From the NCBI GenBank assembly GCA_019925105.1, contig JAHGAU010000025.1, forward strand, positions 864,157-928,156: 64,000 bases of DNA, given 5' to 3'. Source of the stretch: Niebla homalea. Taxonomy: Eukaryota > Ascomycota > Lecanoromycetes > Lecanorales > Ramalinaceae. Made by a program: the position numbers and the translations under genes. Below, one piece after another: positions 1-12,190 of the stretch. The notes below the pieces were generated by a model. The model was not told the DNA's origin and did not search any database. It saw nothing but the letters and a program-made list of their open reading frames with translations. The stretch's first letter is position 1, and every line of letters begins with the position of its first letter.

Positions 1-351
1 AAAGTTTCCTTTATCGTTTTTTTACTTTATATATATCCTTTTTATCTTTTTTTATTTCCGTCCGTCGGCACTTTTATTATTGTCTTTTAAATTCTGCGTA
101 ATTTTTTAACTTCCTTAAATTTCTCTTTATATTTACGTAAAAGTCTTTTATTCCCCGTAATTTAATTTATAATATTAACTAAGTTTTTAACGTAATATCC
201 TTTTATATAATTATAAAAAAGCCTTTTAATATTTTTACCGTTTCCTTTTTTTTTTTTATTTTTCCCCTATATATCTGGTAATTATTTTTTTTATAGCCTA
301 TTTTTATTTATTTAATATCTCCTTGTTTTTACTTAATTCTCTTTTAATTTA
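1..351 (-). mobile_element. LINE family B relic (copy B0), inner part, split by LINE A1
   Basis: This stretch matches 22360-22700 of full-length LINE B1 and 55040-55390 of B2 along its whole length, so it is the ORF1 region of a family B element on the minus strand. Its 3' end lies outside the window to the left. The element continues at 6174 on the far side of the LINE A1 insertion, where the sequence resumes exactly as in B1. It is heavily RIP-mutated and has no usable reading frame. The last 14 bases (338-351) are the target duplication made by A1. Confidence 0.85.
338..351. repeat. Target-site duplication of LINE A1 (left copy; right copy 6160-6173)
   Basis: The 14-base string TCTCTTTTAATTTA is present at both edges of LINE A1. 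Removing A1 plus one copy restores continuous LINE B sequence, as judged against B1 and B2. This fixes the A1 boundaries. Confidence 0.88.
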
Positions 352-1979
352 ATTGATTGATTGATTGATTTATACTACGGGTCTAGCTAAGCTAATTCCG
401 GCGTTCCTTAATACGCGGCCCTTTAGCCTTACTGGTAACCGTAAAAACCTGATACTTATAACGTTAAGGCAAAAACCGGCGTCTACCAGGCCTCTACCCT
501 CTATCCCTTAAGGTAAAGGATATTAACGGCCGTCCAGAGAGTGGCAATCTATTCGTATACTTCCTATGTTTTAACTCCCTTAAGAAAATCCGTAATATTA
601 TGACCGTATCCTTATAAAGGTTATCCTTAAACTTATTGCTTTTCCGTTCCTTTATATATCTGTATTACTTTAACCTTATATAGTACCTCTAAATATCCTT
701 ATTAATACTTATACGCTTATTATATACCCCTCTTATATTATTATTACCGTTAACTCTTTTAAAGACTTCTGGTAAGCGTTTATTATTATATCCTTACGGC
801 TATAGAAGATACTTTCCGGTTTATATAATTAACGTAACCGGTTTCCGCTCCTCTTTTTCTTCCTTAATTAATAACGGGCCTTCTTTATAAAGTTTTCAAT
901 AACCTTATTTATCTTTATAGCGAGGTTAAACTATAATAGTAATCCGGTGGATATTATAAACTTAGCGGCTACCCGGATATTTCGCTTTATAAATAATATT
1001 TAACGGTAATTATAAGTATTAGCTTTTACAATAAGTCTTAATTTAACCTCCGTAAATAAAAGATAAGAAATAAGGACGTATACGGTATCCTACTTCCTTT
1101 ATCCGTACTTATATCTGGCGTTTATCTGACCTTCGGTATATATAATAAATAAGAAGTAAATTAACCCGTTTTTGCCCGTCTAGAGTTAAATCGTTAATAC
1201 GTTGTTATCCTTTTTTATAATATTATAACGGCGGAGATACTTATTAATAATCTTTTTATCGTTAAAAGTTAAGTAACGATAACCTTAAGGTATAAAATCC
1301 TTATACTTCCGTTAATACTCGGTTTACTTTATTATAGCTTATAAGGTAATCGTTATAGTTTTTACTCTTTAAATCCCCTTAATCTCGGTCTTTTTTATGC
1401 TTAACGGGAGTTCATATTCGCTTAAGTTAACCTCCGGGATGCCGGTAAAATTAACCTTTTTCTTAACTTATTCTTACTTTATCTTAATAGGAAAGGAGAT
1501 AAGTATTTTTAATTTATTCCCTTTAACTTTAAACTTATTAAAAGTCTAACGGATCCGCCCGTTTCTTATTATCGTAATTAAGTATATATATTTCTTTAGT
1601 TTTATTTAAGCGACTATTTAATTTAATAAAACCTCGATCGGCGGTATAAAGACCTTAAACTTTAATACCGGAATTAAGGTTACTTTATAAGTACCACTAA
1701 TTACTCTTAAATACCGATTCTGGACTTTTTATAATATCTAAATAAACTTTTTCCTATATCCCGGAGTATCCTTAAGTATATATTAGATGGCTATAACGTA
1801 TATTATAGCTGGCTTTATTATAGCTTAATAGATAGTCTGGGCCTTCTATAATATAGCTCCCTATATTAATACGGCGAAATAAATAAAGCCTTTTTCCTAT
1901 AAAGTTATTTTCTTTTAAACTTTTTTTATATGGTCCTTTTAATCGAGCTTTTTATCTACTTAAAGATTAAGGACTTTAA

Positions 1980-2310
1980 TACTGGTATCCGGCTTTACCG
2001 TAACTTTACTTAAGTCCATTATAACTATTATATCGTATAGCCTCGGGCTTTTAATTATATAGATAAACTTATATTTATATAATGTAAATTAAGCCCTATA
2101 AGTTCTCGCTTACCGAAGATAGACTTCGTAAGTTTATTTTAATTCTAAATAGTTCATTTATATAAAGGTACTATAGACTAAGAGGTAAACGTTATTAATA
2201 AAGCCTTTAACTTAGACCTTCTATTTTAACTTAATAAGCTTTTCGATCAAAGGACCGTTAAAGAATAAGAATAATATAAAAAAAATAGGTAATCCCTAAG
2301 GAATCCCCGT
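1980..2310 (-). pseudogene. LINE A1 ORF2 reverse transcriptase core, RIP-inactivated
   Basis: On the minus strand, 2307-2290 reads G-I-P-stop-G-L, the LINE RT block GIPQGS with Gln turned to a stop and Ser to Leu. Both are C-to-T changes in CpA. It is followed by PIFFILFLFFNGPLIEK. Around 2203-2185 the frame reads KGFINNVYLLVYS, the expected GFVDD catalytic box with both aspartates changed to asparagine. Downstream is a F-T-L-Y-K-Y-K-F-type segment typical of the region after the catalytic box. The polymerase is certainly dead. The coordinates cover only the part I could read; the full ORF2 spans several kilobases. Confidence 0.8.
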
Positions 2311-5300
2311 TATAACGGGCTTTATTAAGTTTATTTTTTATTTTAAGTTAATTAATATAGCTCGGTTACTTAAGAAACTCTTTATCTACTTAATTAAGAA
2401 AGATAATATCCTTTTTTTCCTTAAGTTATATAGTAATTTCTAATAATTTACCTTATTAAAGGCATTTATAATATTAAGAAAAAGAAGACTTATAATATGC
2501 TTCTTCCCGTAACCTTATACTATATATATGTTATCGATTAATCCTTTAAGGGCTATTTCTGTTAACCTATTTCTCCTTATTCCTATTTATTGGTTAAGGA
2601 GAAGTCTATAGTTTTCTATATAGTCGCTAAGGATCTTCGTTATTACCGTCTTTAAGGCTTTCCCCAGCGTATATAGGAATGTAATAAGTTTATAAGACTT
2701 TACCTTAAAGTAATCCGGCTTAATAAATTTCTTAAGGATAATCGTTTTTACCTCCTTAAACTTACGTAAATAATAACCGACGTCGAAGTATACTTAAAAG
2801 AGGTAAGTAAAAACCTTTTTAAACGGTAAGGCTATTATTATTAAGAATCTATTAAGAATCCTATTCGGTCCCGGGGCTTTATTTTTCTTTAATTTATTAA
2901 TCGCCCCGGTTATTATATTTTATATTATTACCTTATTTATTAATACGGGGTTAAGGTACGTAATGCCGTTAATATCGTTTAAATTAACTTTTAATAAAGG
3001 GGGGAAAAATGCTTTTTTAAGGGCCTTAATCTTCCCGTTAAAGGTATTAATTAATATATTATTAAGTTTCTTAAAAGGCGGAAATTTAAGGATAAGCTTT
3101 AATTTCTTATTCTGTTCTTTATTATACTTTATTAACTTTTAAATACCATAAAATAAGACCGTTAAATTATATACCGTAAACTGAAAATATATTTACTTAA
3201 CTTTCTTAATAATCCTTTCCTTTTTTTCTTAAGCAACCCTTAATTAATTAAGTATTTTTTAATTTTTATACTTAAAAGCTTATTTAATTAACCTTTTCGC
3301 TTTTATAATCGTAATCATATACTTTTTATTTTAATAAGTTTTAACTCTTTAAGAAGGTTTTATTATTGGGATAATTTCATTAATTATTTTGTTTAATACC
3401 TTTATTACTTACTTTACGAAGAGGTTAATCCGGTCTTTATTATTTAGTTAAGGGAGGTCCGCGAACTATACTATTATCTCTTCCGTTTTTATATGAACCT
3501 CTATTTTTTTAGCCGTCTTTTATGCCCTCCTTACCGGTAATAATAAGGTTATATTAACGGTCTAATTTAAGGTTATCTGTATCGGTATATAATCCGAGCC
3601 ATATTTTAAGTCCTTTCGTAGCCCATATATTACGACCGCGCCGGTAACCCCTTCCGTATTAAAGGTTAGATTAATCGTTATTTTAAATTTATAATTCTTT
3701 TACGTAATAGTCTTTTATAATATTAATAATAAAAGGTTAATTTAAGCGGTAACTATTAATAAGTTATCCGATTTAACGTAATTTATCGTACGTCCTTCCT
3801 CGTTTTATATATAATAATATAGGTTAAAGTCTTTAAGCAATATATATTCGTTTAAAGTAATTAAGATTTTTTTAAATAACGGTATCGTAAAAGGTCCTTC
3901 CTTATTAACCGGCGGCGGATTATATACGTTATAAATATTAAAGTCGCCCTTTAAGTTCTTTTCCCTTATAATACGGAGTATATAAAGGTTTCTATTATAG
4001 TAAGTAATATCCTAGCTATTTATATCGAGCCGCTTATTTATAAAAAAATATATTCTGGTTATTTTATCCCTTTTAAAGGCTAAGTAAAACTTCTTTTCCG
4101 GGTTAATAAACGAATATATATATAGGTTATACGGTAATTCCTATATTATTATAATATTAACGTCCTCGACTTTTTTAAACTTAAATATTAATATTATTAC
4201 TTTGGTTCTTTTATTATAGACGTTATACTATATTACTCTTAGAAACGTTAATATATTATCCATTAACCTTTATAAAGGCTCTTTCTTTTATACCCGTTTA
4301 GGTTACAGACCTTTTATTAAAGCCGAGCGTTTTCTAACCTAATATTTTCCCGGTTATTATTAAAGATATAAAACGGCCAGCCCTTAAAATTAAGATCGTA
4401 AAAAGCTTTTTTTTCTTTACCGTTATTTACCCCTTATTATCCGGTTAATTAAGCTCGCGTTTTAAGGCTGCCTTTAATTGGTTTATTGAATTAATTTCGT
4501 ACGTATTATACCGTTGGATTTTTACGGTTATCCGGGTCTCCTTACGTTTAATCTCCCTGGCCCTTATTATATACCTGGAATTCCATATTGGGTATCCCTT
4601 TTTACCGTACGCGGCGTATTTAAGCGCACCCTTTATAAGCCTTTTAACTATTAGCTTTATATACTTATAGGTATTGTGGCCCTTAGTATAGACCGTATAT
4701 TTCGTAATATTAAGGCATTTCGTAATAATATATTTATAGCCTTAATACTTAAAATATTAATAAATATTAACCGCTTTATTCTATAACTAAGTTATTTTAA
4801 AAGATCCCTTTTTAATAATCCCTTTATCCAGGACGTCGTTATATATTTTAATTAACGTTATGTTTAATATAACGGTAGAATATTTCTTTATGCGTTTTAA
4901 GGAATTAGGTCTTTTCGTTACCGGCGGAAGCCTATAGTTAACGATCTTAAGCCCTAGGTAAAAAACCGTATTCTCCCTTTCTATACTCTTTAACGTGGTT
5001 TTTCTTTCGGTTTCCTTAAAACGTAAAAGGCATATTTTATTTACTGTGACGGTAAATAATTGCCTTAAAACCTTAGTTAACTTATATTTTCCCTTATTAA
5101 CTTAAGCCTTAAATTTCTTTAAACTTTCCTTCGCCTTTAAAAATACTATATTAAAGAGGATATCCTTATTTTATAGTTTACGTACCGCAATAATTTATTT
5201 TATTAACGGTTCCGTCGTTATTTTAAAAGTTTTTATTAATTATAGTAGGTTTATTTTTACCGCCGCGTTCCTCTTTTCGTTATTAAATAGGTAAACCATT

Positions 5301-5899
5301 ACTATCCTCGTTTTCCTTAACGTAACCGCCCTTTCCTCCGTTATCCCTTTATTCTCTGCTACGGGTACCCCCTTTATTACCTTTATTACCTAGCTTTCTT
5401 TTATTTAAAAGGCCGCCGCCTTCGTATTTTCGCCTTATATACTTAACCTTAAGCCGCCATTTTTACTTTTTATTAATGCCTTTATTACCGCTCCTTAAGA
5501 GCCCCATAGTTGCTCCGTTTCTTTTAGTTTTACCCCTATTTTTATATAGAAGTTTTTTACGTTTTTTAGCTTAATTTATAATATCGGTTAAGTTTCTAAC
5601 GTAATATCCTTTTACTTTATTATAAGGAGTCCTTTTAAGGCTTTTACCGTTTCCCCTGCCGCCCTCTCGCCCTTATTTACCGGGCGACGTTCCGTTTCCG
5701 CTTTTTGCCTTTAATCCCTTAAGGTCTTATCCTCCTTATTAACCTTATTTCCCCTTTATATACCCTTAATAATACTTTCGCCGCGGTCTTCCCGCCCCTT
5801 CCCCCTGCTTATACCCTTTACCGTTAATGTTATACCGGCCTTTTTACCCCCTTATTTACTTATTACCTCCGCCCTATTATTACGCGTTTTACACGTTTT

Positions 5900-6145
5900 G
5901 ATACGCGTATTTTACTAACCTTAATTCCCTTACCTACTTTAAGCGCTATCCGGCTTATTATTATTATATTGCCCGTACGCGTTATCGCTATTTCTGTTAA
6001 TATAGGTTACTTACCCGTTTACCACCTTATTCTTAACCGTTACGCCACTTTTACTTATCGTACTTAATGTACCTCTCTCACTATTACTAGAGCTATACGT
6101 ATACGCATCGTTTTGGACCTCTGGGGTCCCTTCGTTCGTCGCCAT
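5900..6145 (-). pseudogene. LINE A1 ORF1 N-terminus (gag-like), disrupted
   Basis: Reading from the ATG at 6145 gives MATNEGTPEVQNDAYTYSSS and stays open for about 45 codons. It then meets a run of stop codons consistent with CpA-to-TpA changes. The same MATN-x-GTPEV start is found in LINE B and LINE C copies, so it marks the beginning of LINE ORF1 in this genome. ORF1 of such LINEs encodes an RNA-binding gag-like protein; that role is taken from the family, as no zinc knuckle could be read in this damaged copy. Confidence 0.7.
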
Positions 6146-6173
6146 TCTCCATCTAAATCTCTCTTTTAATTTA

Positions 6174-6560
6174 TATATACTTAATAAGGCCTTTTACGCC
6201 TCCGCTTACCCCTTATTTATCCTTATATATTATCCTTATCCCTTCCGTTTTTTATTTATTATTTTTTATAATAATACCTTTACGCGTTATACGCGTCTTT
6301 TCACGTATATCTTATTAATTATAAACTCCCTATTTAATTTAAGGCCTTTTTATCTTATGTTTATTGCGTTATTTATATAATTTATTACCGTTTTTATTAA
6401 CTTAAACCGCTTACTTTTCCTCCCTTTTTATTTTTACCATTATTCTGCTTCTGCTTATCGCATTTAAGGTATTATCCCTACTATTATTTAAGCTATATAT
6501 ACGTATATCGTTTCTGACCTTTGGGGTCCCGTTATTCGTCGCTATCTCATTTATATTCAC
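6174..6560 (-). mobile_element. LINE family B relic (copy B0), 5' end
   Basis: This is the continuation of 1-351 after removal of LINE A1. The sequence runs in parallel with 22690-23080 of LINE B1 and ends with the family's ORF1 start on the minus strand at 6545. The start codon ATG now reads ATA, because the C of a CpA on the plus strand became T. The adjoining sequence to the right belongs to LINE C, so B0 appears to have inserted into or truncated LINE C. Its right boundary is uncertain by about 20-30 bases because LINE B leaders vary between copies. Confidence 0.8.
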
Positions 6561-6574
6561 TGCCTTTATATATA

Positions 6575-8418
6575 ACTATAGAAAAGGTTCTATAAATTAT
6601 TATAAAAGTTAAATATTTAGCTTTTTCGATATCCGTTAAATTAATATCGGATAATAAAAAAAACTTTCTAAAAAGTTTTTATTTTATTTTTAAAAGTTTT
6701 AATTATCGAATTATTGAATTTTTTTAATAAAAAATATTTTAAAATCGGTTTTAATTTCCCGTTTTATTCCCAGTTATATTTAATTAGTTTTTAAACTTTT
6801 TAAAAAAAATTAACGAAATTATAAATAAATAAACGAAATTATCTTTATTTCGTTTTCTTAAAAATAAATCCCTTTTTTTTGAGGTTTTTTTTAATTAATT
6901 GATTAATTTTTAATTCCGATATTTCGCGATATATTTTATTAATGTTTTCGTTTTTATAATTATATACGAATATATTTTCTTTTAATAAGGTTTTATATTT
7001 TAAGATAATTTTATTATTAAAACTGTTTTTTCAATTATTTTATTTAATAAAATTATTATTTTATTTACGAAAAAATCAATTTTTTTTAATTTTGAGCGTA
7101 AATAACGTAATAAAATTATTTTTTTTAGTTTTTAAAATTATTTCGGTTTTTTTTTAGCTATTTTTTATACTTTTTTTATAACCGGGGCGTGCGTTTTATT
7201 TACGGATTAATCGAATATTGTTTATACGGGAATATAATCCGAATTATATTTAAAGTTTTTTTCAATACCGTAAACGATTATTATTTTTATTATTTTTTTC
7301 GTTTTAAATATTAAGTTAATTGTTATTTTAAAATTACAGCATTTTTTTTCTCTCGTATTTCTAAATATTAAAAATTTAAAATTAATTTTTATTATCGTTA
7401 TTTATAAATTTTCGGTTTCGATATAATTAACTATTTCTTTATTTTCGTTTTATATTTTATAATCGTTTAAAAGAATATGTTCGCCCGGGCTTTTTAATAT
7501 TTTTCTAATAATAAAATCGTAAAAAGCTTTTAACGGTTATTTAACGGTAAATTATAAAGGTTATAAATATTAAAATCGTTATCGTTTATATTTTTTTGCG
7601 AAATTTTAAACGTATATAGGTTTCCTTTGTAATATATTATGTTTTAATTATCGATATTTTTTCTTTTATTAATGTAAAAATATATCCGGGTAATTTTATC
7701 GCTTTTAAACGTAAAATAAAAATCGTTTTTTAAGTTAATCGAAAAATTTCTAAATTTATTATACGGTAATACCTAAATAATAATAATGTTTACGTTATTA
7801 ATCTTTTTAAACGCGAATATTAATTATATCGTTTTAATTATTTTATTTTTTACGTTAAATTATTTTATTTTAAAAAACGTTAATATATTAAATATTTACG
7901 TCGTTTAAAGTTTTTATATCGATTTTTACTTTTTTTATTTTAATTAATAACGGTTTTTTTATAAAAATTAACGTTTTTTGCCTGGTTTTTTTCGCCGTTA
8001 TTATTATTATATTCGGCCTTCCCGGTTTCGGAACCGTAATTTTATTTAAGTTTTTTTTCCCCGTTTTTAGTTTTTATTTAACCGTTTTCGTTTAACTAAT
8101 TTTATTTTCGTTTCAAGATTTACTTTATTATTATCGTTGATTAGCTTTCTTTTTCCGCGTATTTAATTATTTTATAAATAATCCGAAGTTTTTTTTATTT
8201 TTTTATTTTTTTCGTTTTAACCGAATATTTCGAATTTTATATTAAATAATTAACTTAGTTATACGCCGTATAATTAGGCGTATTTTAAGCGAAACTTTTT
8301 TTATTAGGTTTTTTATGTATAAATATTATAATATTTTATATACGTAATATATTTCGTTTTATTAATATATTTAGTCGTAATATAATTATATTTTTAAATA
8401 TTAAAATATTAATAAATA
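6575..8418 (-). mobile_element. LINE family C relic, 3' portion (other half at 15833-16996)
   Basis: This segment aligns by eye with the reverse complement of the plus-strand LINE C copy (34380-35138 and 46801-47520), including the stretch around 7480-7690 that matches 46801-46990. It is very AT-rich and carries no open frame. It ends at 8418 against the left LTR of the gypsy element and resumes at 15833, with the five bases AAATA duplicated. Its 3' end is missing; LINE B0 abuts it near 6560-6575. It covers the ORF1/early ORF2 region. Confidence 0.8.
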
Positions 8419-8895
8419 TATTACGAGCATGCAACAACAATGAATACTGGCAGCAGTAAGGAGATCCAAAAAGGATGGCTTATGCTAAGGGATTACTAAG
8501 ACGAGCTATTAATTCGTTATATACGAGGACCGGACGAGTTATTTTTATGGCTCGTAAGAGTAAGAAAATTAAATAAGTTAGTTAATAATAATTTATCGGA
8601 TTACGAAAAGCGGACGACCTATTTAATATAATTTATTATATTATAAAATTCGGATAAGTTAAATAACTTATATTTAAAGTAAATAAGCAAAATAATCTAT
8701 ATAAATTTATATTTTTTTATAATTAAATAGATTCTTTTATATTTAATATAATTTTTCTTTTATATTTTATAGTTAAAAAATAGTTATAATTTAATTTATT
8801 ATATTTGTTTAATTTTTCCGCGATACTTTTTTTTTTATAAAAATTAACCTATTTTTAAAAATTATAAATTATTAAATTAATTTAAAATCGCAATA
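8419..8895 (+). repeat. Left LTR of the gypsy element
   Basis: Aligned by eye with 15356-15832 over its full 477 bases. The two differ mostly by CpA/TpG to TpA changes, as expected after RIP. It has an island near 8428-8470 that kept CA/TG dinucleotides. Confidence 0.88.
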
Positions 8896-8979
8896 TATTA
8901 AATATTTTTAAGGATAAATACGTTAAAAATCTTATAATAATGGGATAAAATATATCGATTTATTAATACCGAAAGTAAT

Positions 8980-9195
8980 TGTCACGGACGCACAAGTGCA
9001 TGGTAGTAGGTGGTAGTGGTTATAGGTGGTGGTAGTGAATGAAACGCTGTCCCACTTATTAGGGACAGAATGTTTAGTCAGCAACTAGTGGCCGGGGTTT
9101 GTCCGGCCACCACCTTATCTAGCAGATGGGGGCCTTCCTCCATCACCATCAATCAATACCCTTTTACCCAGTGAATACCATGTCCATGCCTTACA
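8980..9195. mobile_element. Solo-LTR-like insertion (216 bp), not RIP-mutated
   Basis: The insertion starts TGTCACGGACG and ends GCCTTACA, so it has the TG...CA termini of an LTR. GTAAT is duplicated on both sides (8975-8979 and 9196-9200), the 5-bp duplication expected for LTR integration. The interior is rich in CA and TG dinucleotides, in sharp contrast to the surrounding gypsy element, so it was inserted after RIP of its host. No internal retrotransposon sequence is present, hence solo LTR. A short non-autonomous LTR-like element is the alternative. Confidence 0.75.
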
Positions 9196-11713
9196 GTAAT
9201 AAAATTAAATTTTCGAAACCGGATTTTTTTTATAAAACACGGAGTAAGTTTAATGGATAATTTTTATTATTCGACCTTTATTTTAAACTTTAAAAAAGCA
9301 AAATCTTAAAAGTTAACAAAATATTTTTTATTATAACGTTTATACGAAAAAAGGCTTTATTATAAATTAATACGGATTTATTAATATATATAAGAAAGCC
9401 GAGAGAAAAACGATTAAATAAATTAAAAATTATATAATATTTAAATTACGTATTCGATAAATATTCGGACTAATTAATAAAAAACTTATCGTAAAAAAAG
9501 TTATTTAGAAGTTAAATTAAACGAAATTAATATTAAATTATATTATTATTTATTAATAATATATTATTATAATTAAATAAAACGACGAAACGTAAATATT
9601 AATATTTAAAAAAGATTTAAAAATAATATATAAAATAAACTTATATATTATAAAAGATCTATCGATATTATTGAGGATTTAGTTTAAATAATAGTTAAAT
9701 TTAATAATAAATTTTATTAATAAAATATTAAAAAATAAAAATTAAAAAATAAAAATACGGGATAAATTATTTAAAAATTTAATTATTTTAAAAAATTATT
9801 TAAAAGCGTTATAACTTATAAAAATAAAAAATATAAAATAGTTTGATAGAGTTTAATATAATAAAATTGTAATAAAATAAAGATTAAAACTATCGGCTTA
9901 ATAATTAGAAATATTATTTATATAATTAAGAAAAATATATTCTATAAAATTATTATTTATGGAATAAAATATAATGAATATTTTTAAACGTTTTATAAAA
10001 TTTTTTATCGATTATTACTTTATTATTTAAAAATAATAATAAAAATATTTTATTTTAAAATCAAATCGATTTTACCGAAATAAATATTATATTTAATTAA
10101 AATAATTCGGAAATAATTAATTTTAAATAAGAAAATTATAAAAAACTAAAATTATAAATAATTATTAAAAAAGAATTAATTAATAATATAAAATATTATT
10201 TAATAAACCCTGAAAATATATAATATATAACTATATATTAAATAGCTTATTATATAAACGATTATTTTATTTATATATTAAATAAAATCGGGTAATATTA
10301 AAATAATTAAGATATTTATAATATAATATGAATTTCTAAAATATTTATTAAAACGATAAATATTTAAATTATTTATATAATAAAAGAAGAAAATAATATT
10401 TCTTTAAATATATAATAAAATAATAAACTTAAATAAAAAGAGAAATTAAAATAAATAATAAATATTATTAATAAAACTCGATTCTAAAGAGTTTCATAAA
10501 AAAACCGGAAAACTTATATAATAAAAGTACTTAATAAATAAATATAAAACCTATTAGAATAAAAAAGATAAATATAGGTTTTTATTTATTATACGTTTAT
10601 TAAACTTAATTAATAATAAATATAAAAAGCGAAAATATAAAATATATATAATAATATTCATTTAAATAAATCGAATTTAAATAATTACGTTAATTAATAT
10701 AGAAAAAATAAAAAACTTTATATTAAGAAATATTATATACCGGGTTAATATTTTAACTTAATAAAAAAACGATTTATATCCGTTAATAATCGTTATCGGG
10801 AAAGAAATATTTAAAGTTAATCGTATTACTGAAATTACCGTATATATAAAAATAGTTACTTAATAATACCGTAAGACTCTTAAATTTTACGTTTTTAAGG
10901 TCGTAATTTATAACGTTATATTGAAAATATTTTATTTAAAAAAATATAATTTAATTATTAATTAATGAATTAAATAATTACGATTTAAAAATAACTTAAT
11001 TATTAAAATTTAAATACTTAAGGAATATTATATTAATAATGTTACGGATAAGAGTATTTAATCGTTTTATATAAAATTATATATAATATAAAATTCGAAA
11101 AAAGAATATATTAATATAATATTTATTTTTATAAAATCGGAAAAAAAAAGCTTTATTAATTAAAAAAAAAAATTTTAAAAAAAATAATAAACTTTCGATT
11201 TTATTAAAATATTAACTATAAAATTACGAGATTTTATCAATTAAAAAAATATTAATATTCGGGTTAATTTATTAGATATTAAAATTTAAACTTAAAACTT
11301 TAAATAAATATTGAAAAATTAATTTTATTAAAAGATTTATCCGATATTTTTCTTTATCGGCCGGATATTTAATATTATTTATTTAAAAAAAAAATAGAAA
11401 ATTTAAATTATATATAAATTATAAAAAATTAAATAAAATTATAATTAAAAATTTTTTTTTTATTAAACACGAATAAATTACGAAACCGATTTATAAAAAT
11501 TAAATAATTTATAAAACTAAATATATAAAACGTATATAATTTAATTAATATAAAAACGGGATACGAATAAAAAACCGCTTTTAAAATAAAATACGTATTA
11601 TATAAATATATAATAATATTATGCGGATTTATTAATATATTAGTTTTATATTAAAAATTTATTAATAATATATTACGTAATTTATTAAATTAATATATTA
11701 TTATATATTTAAA

Positions 11714-11744
11714 CAAGTTCTTGCCTTTTTCGCCGTAGCGAAAA
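11714..11744 (-). other. Helitron 3' terminal hairpin (small copy)
   Basis: The stem arms are 11727-11733 and 11738-11744 with loop 11734-11737, followed by 13 bases to the element's end at 11714. The same hairpin with an almost identical 13-base tail is at 33257-33287. In Helitrons this structure marks the termination site of rolling-circle transposition. Confidence 0.8.
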
Positions 11745-11782
11745 TTGAGTAAAAATAAGGCTTGGTAAAAAGGTAGGTAAAG

Positions 11783-11890
11783 GGCTTGGTAAAGGGCTTG
11801 GTAAAGGGCTTGGTAAAGGGCTTGCCGGGGGTGAGGGTAAGGGTGCAGGTGAGGGTGCAGGTAAGGGTGCAGGTGAGGGTGCAGGTGAGG
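11783..11890. repeat. Two adjoining 12-bp minisatellites
   Basis: From 11783 to about 11824 the unit is GGGCTTGGTAAA, repeated about 3.5 times. From about 11829 to 11890 the unit is GGTGAGGGTGCA and variants. Short reading frames across this stretch (Gly-Leu-Val-Lys and Pro-Ala-Pro-Ser repeats) are products of the repeat, not genes. The second unit recurs, inverted, in the TIR element at 62040-62100. Confidence 0.85.
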
Positions 11891-11893
11891 GGC

Positions 11894-12190
11894 CCTGCTT
11901 ACCTCTCAGGTTCCCCGTTGCAAATACGGTTATTTCTGGTGGTAGCAATGGGAGCATACGCGGACCGGGCATCGCTTCAGCTGCATGGAGGTCTTGCTTA
12001 CCCCTCGACTTCCCCGTTGTAATTGCGGTGTTTCTGGGTGGTAGCAATGGGAGCATGCGGGTGTCAGGCATCTCGTTATGCTCAGGGAGGTCTTGCTCAC
12101 CCTTCGACTTCCCCGTCGCAATTGCGGTGTTTTTGGGTGCTAGCTATGGGAGCATACAGGTGTTGCGCATCTCGTCATGCGCAGGGTAGT
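11894..12190. repeat. Three tandem 99-bp units in the small Helitron
   Basis: The string TGCT(T/C)A followed by CCCC(T)TCGACTTCCCCGT recurs at 11896, 11995 and 12094, exactly 99 bases apart. Each unit also contains AGC(A/T)ATGGGAGCAT. The reverse complement of the unit is similar to the units in the Helitron at 23640-24693 (shared ACCGC...ACGACGGGGA core). Confidence 0.88.

Larger units (their letters stand above)
352..6159 (-). mobile_element. LINE A1: full-length Tad-like non-LTR retrotransposon, RIP-inactivated
   Basis: The element is about 5.8 kb and is read on the minus strand. Its 5' end is at 6159 with only 14 bases of leader before the ORF1 ATG at 6145. Its 3' end carries a TTGA-type tail (352-375 as read on plus) next to a conserved GC-richer 3' end. 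It is flanked by a 14-bp target duplication. The order is ORF1 then an ORF2 with reverse transcriptase. ORF2 conserved blocks are recognisable but full of stops at former CAA/CAG codons. Two further copies of the same length are A2 (35153-46786) and A3 (38815-44628). A Tad1-type LINE is inferred from the RT blocks and the fungal context; the exact clade needs a tree. Confidence 0.9.

Noticed and set aside
352..380. Ordinary microsatellite (TTGA)n
   Set aside because: It occurs at the same end of every LINE A and B copy next to the 3' end and target duplication, so it is the LINE tail.
11829..11890. Telomere-like GGGTGA/GGGTGCA repeats suggesting an interstitial telomere
   Set aside because: The period is 12, not 6, there is no TTAGGG run, and it lies within a defined Helitron.
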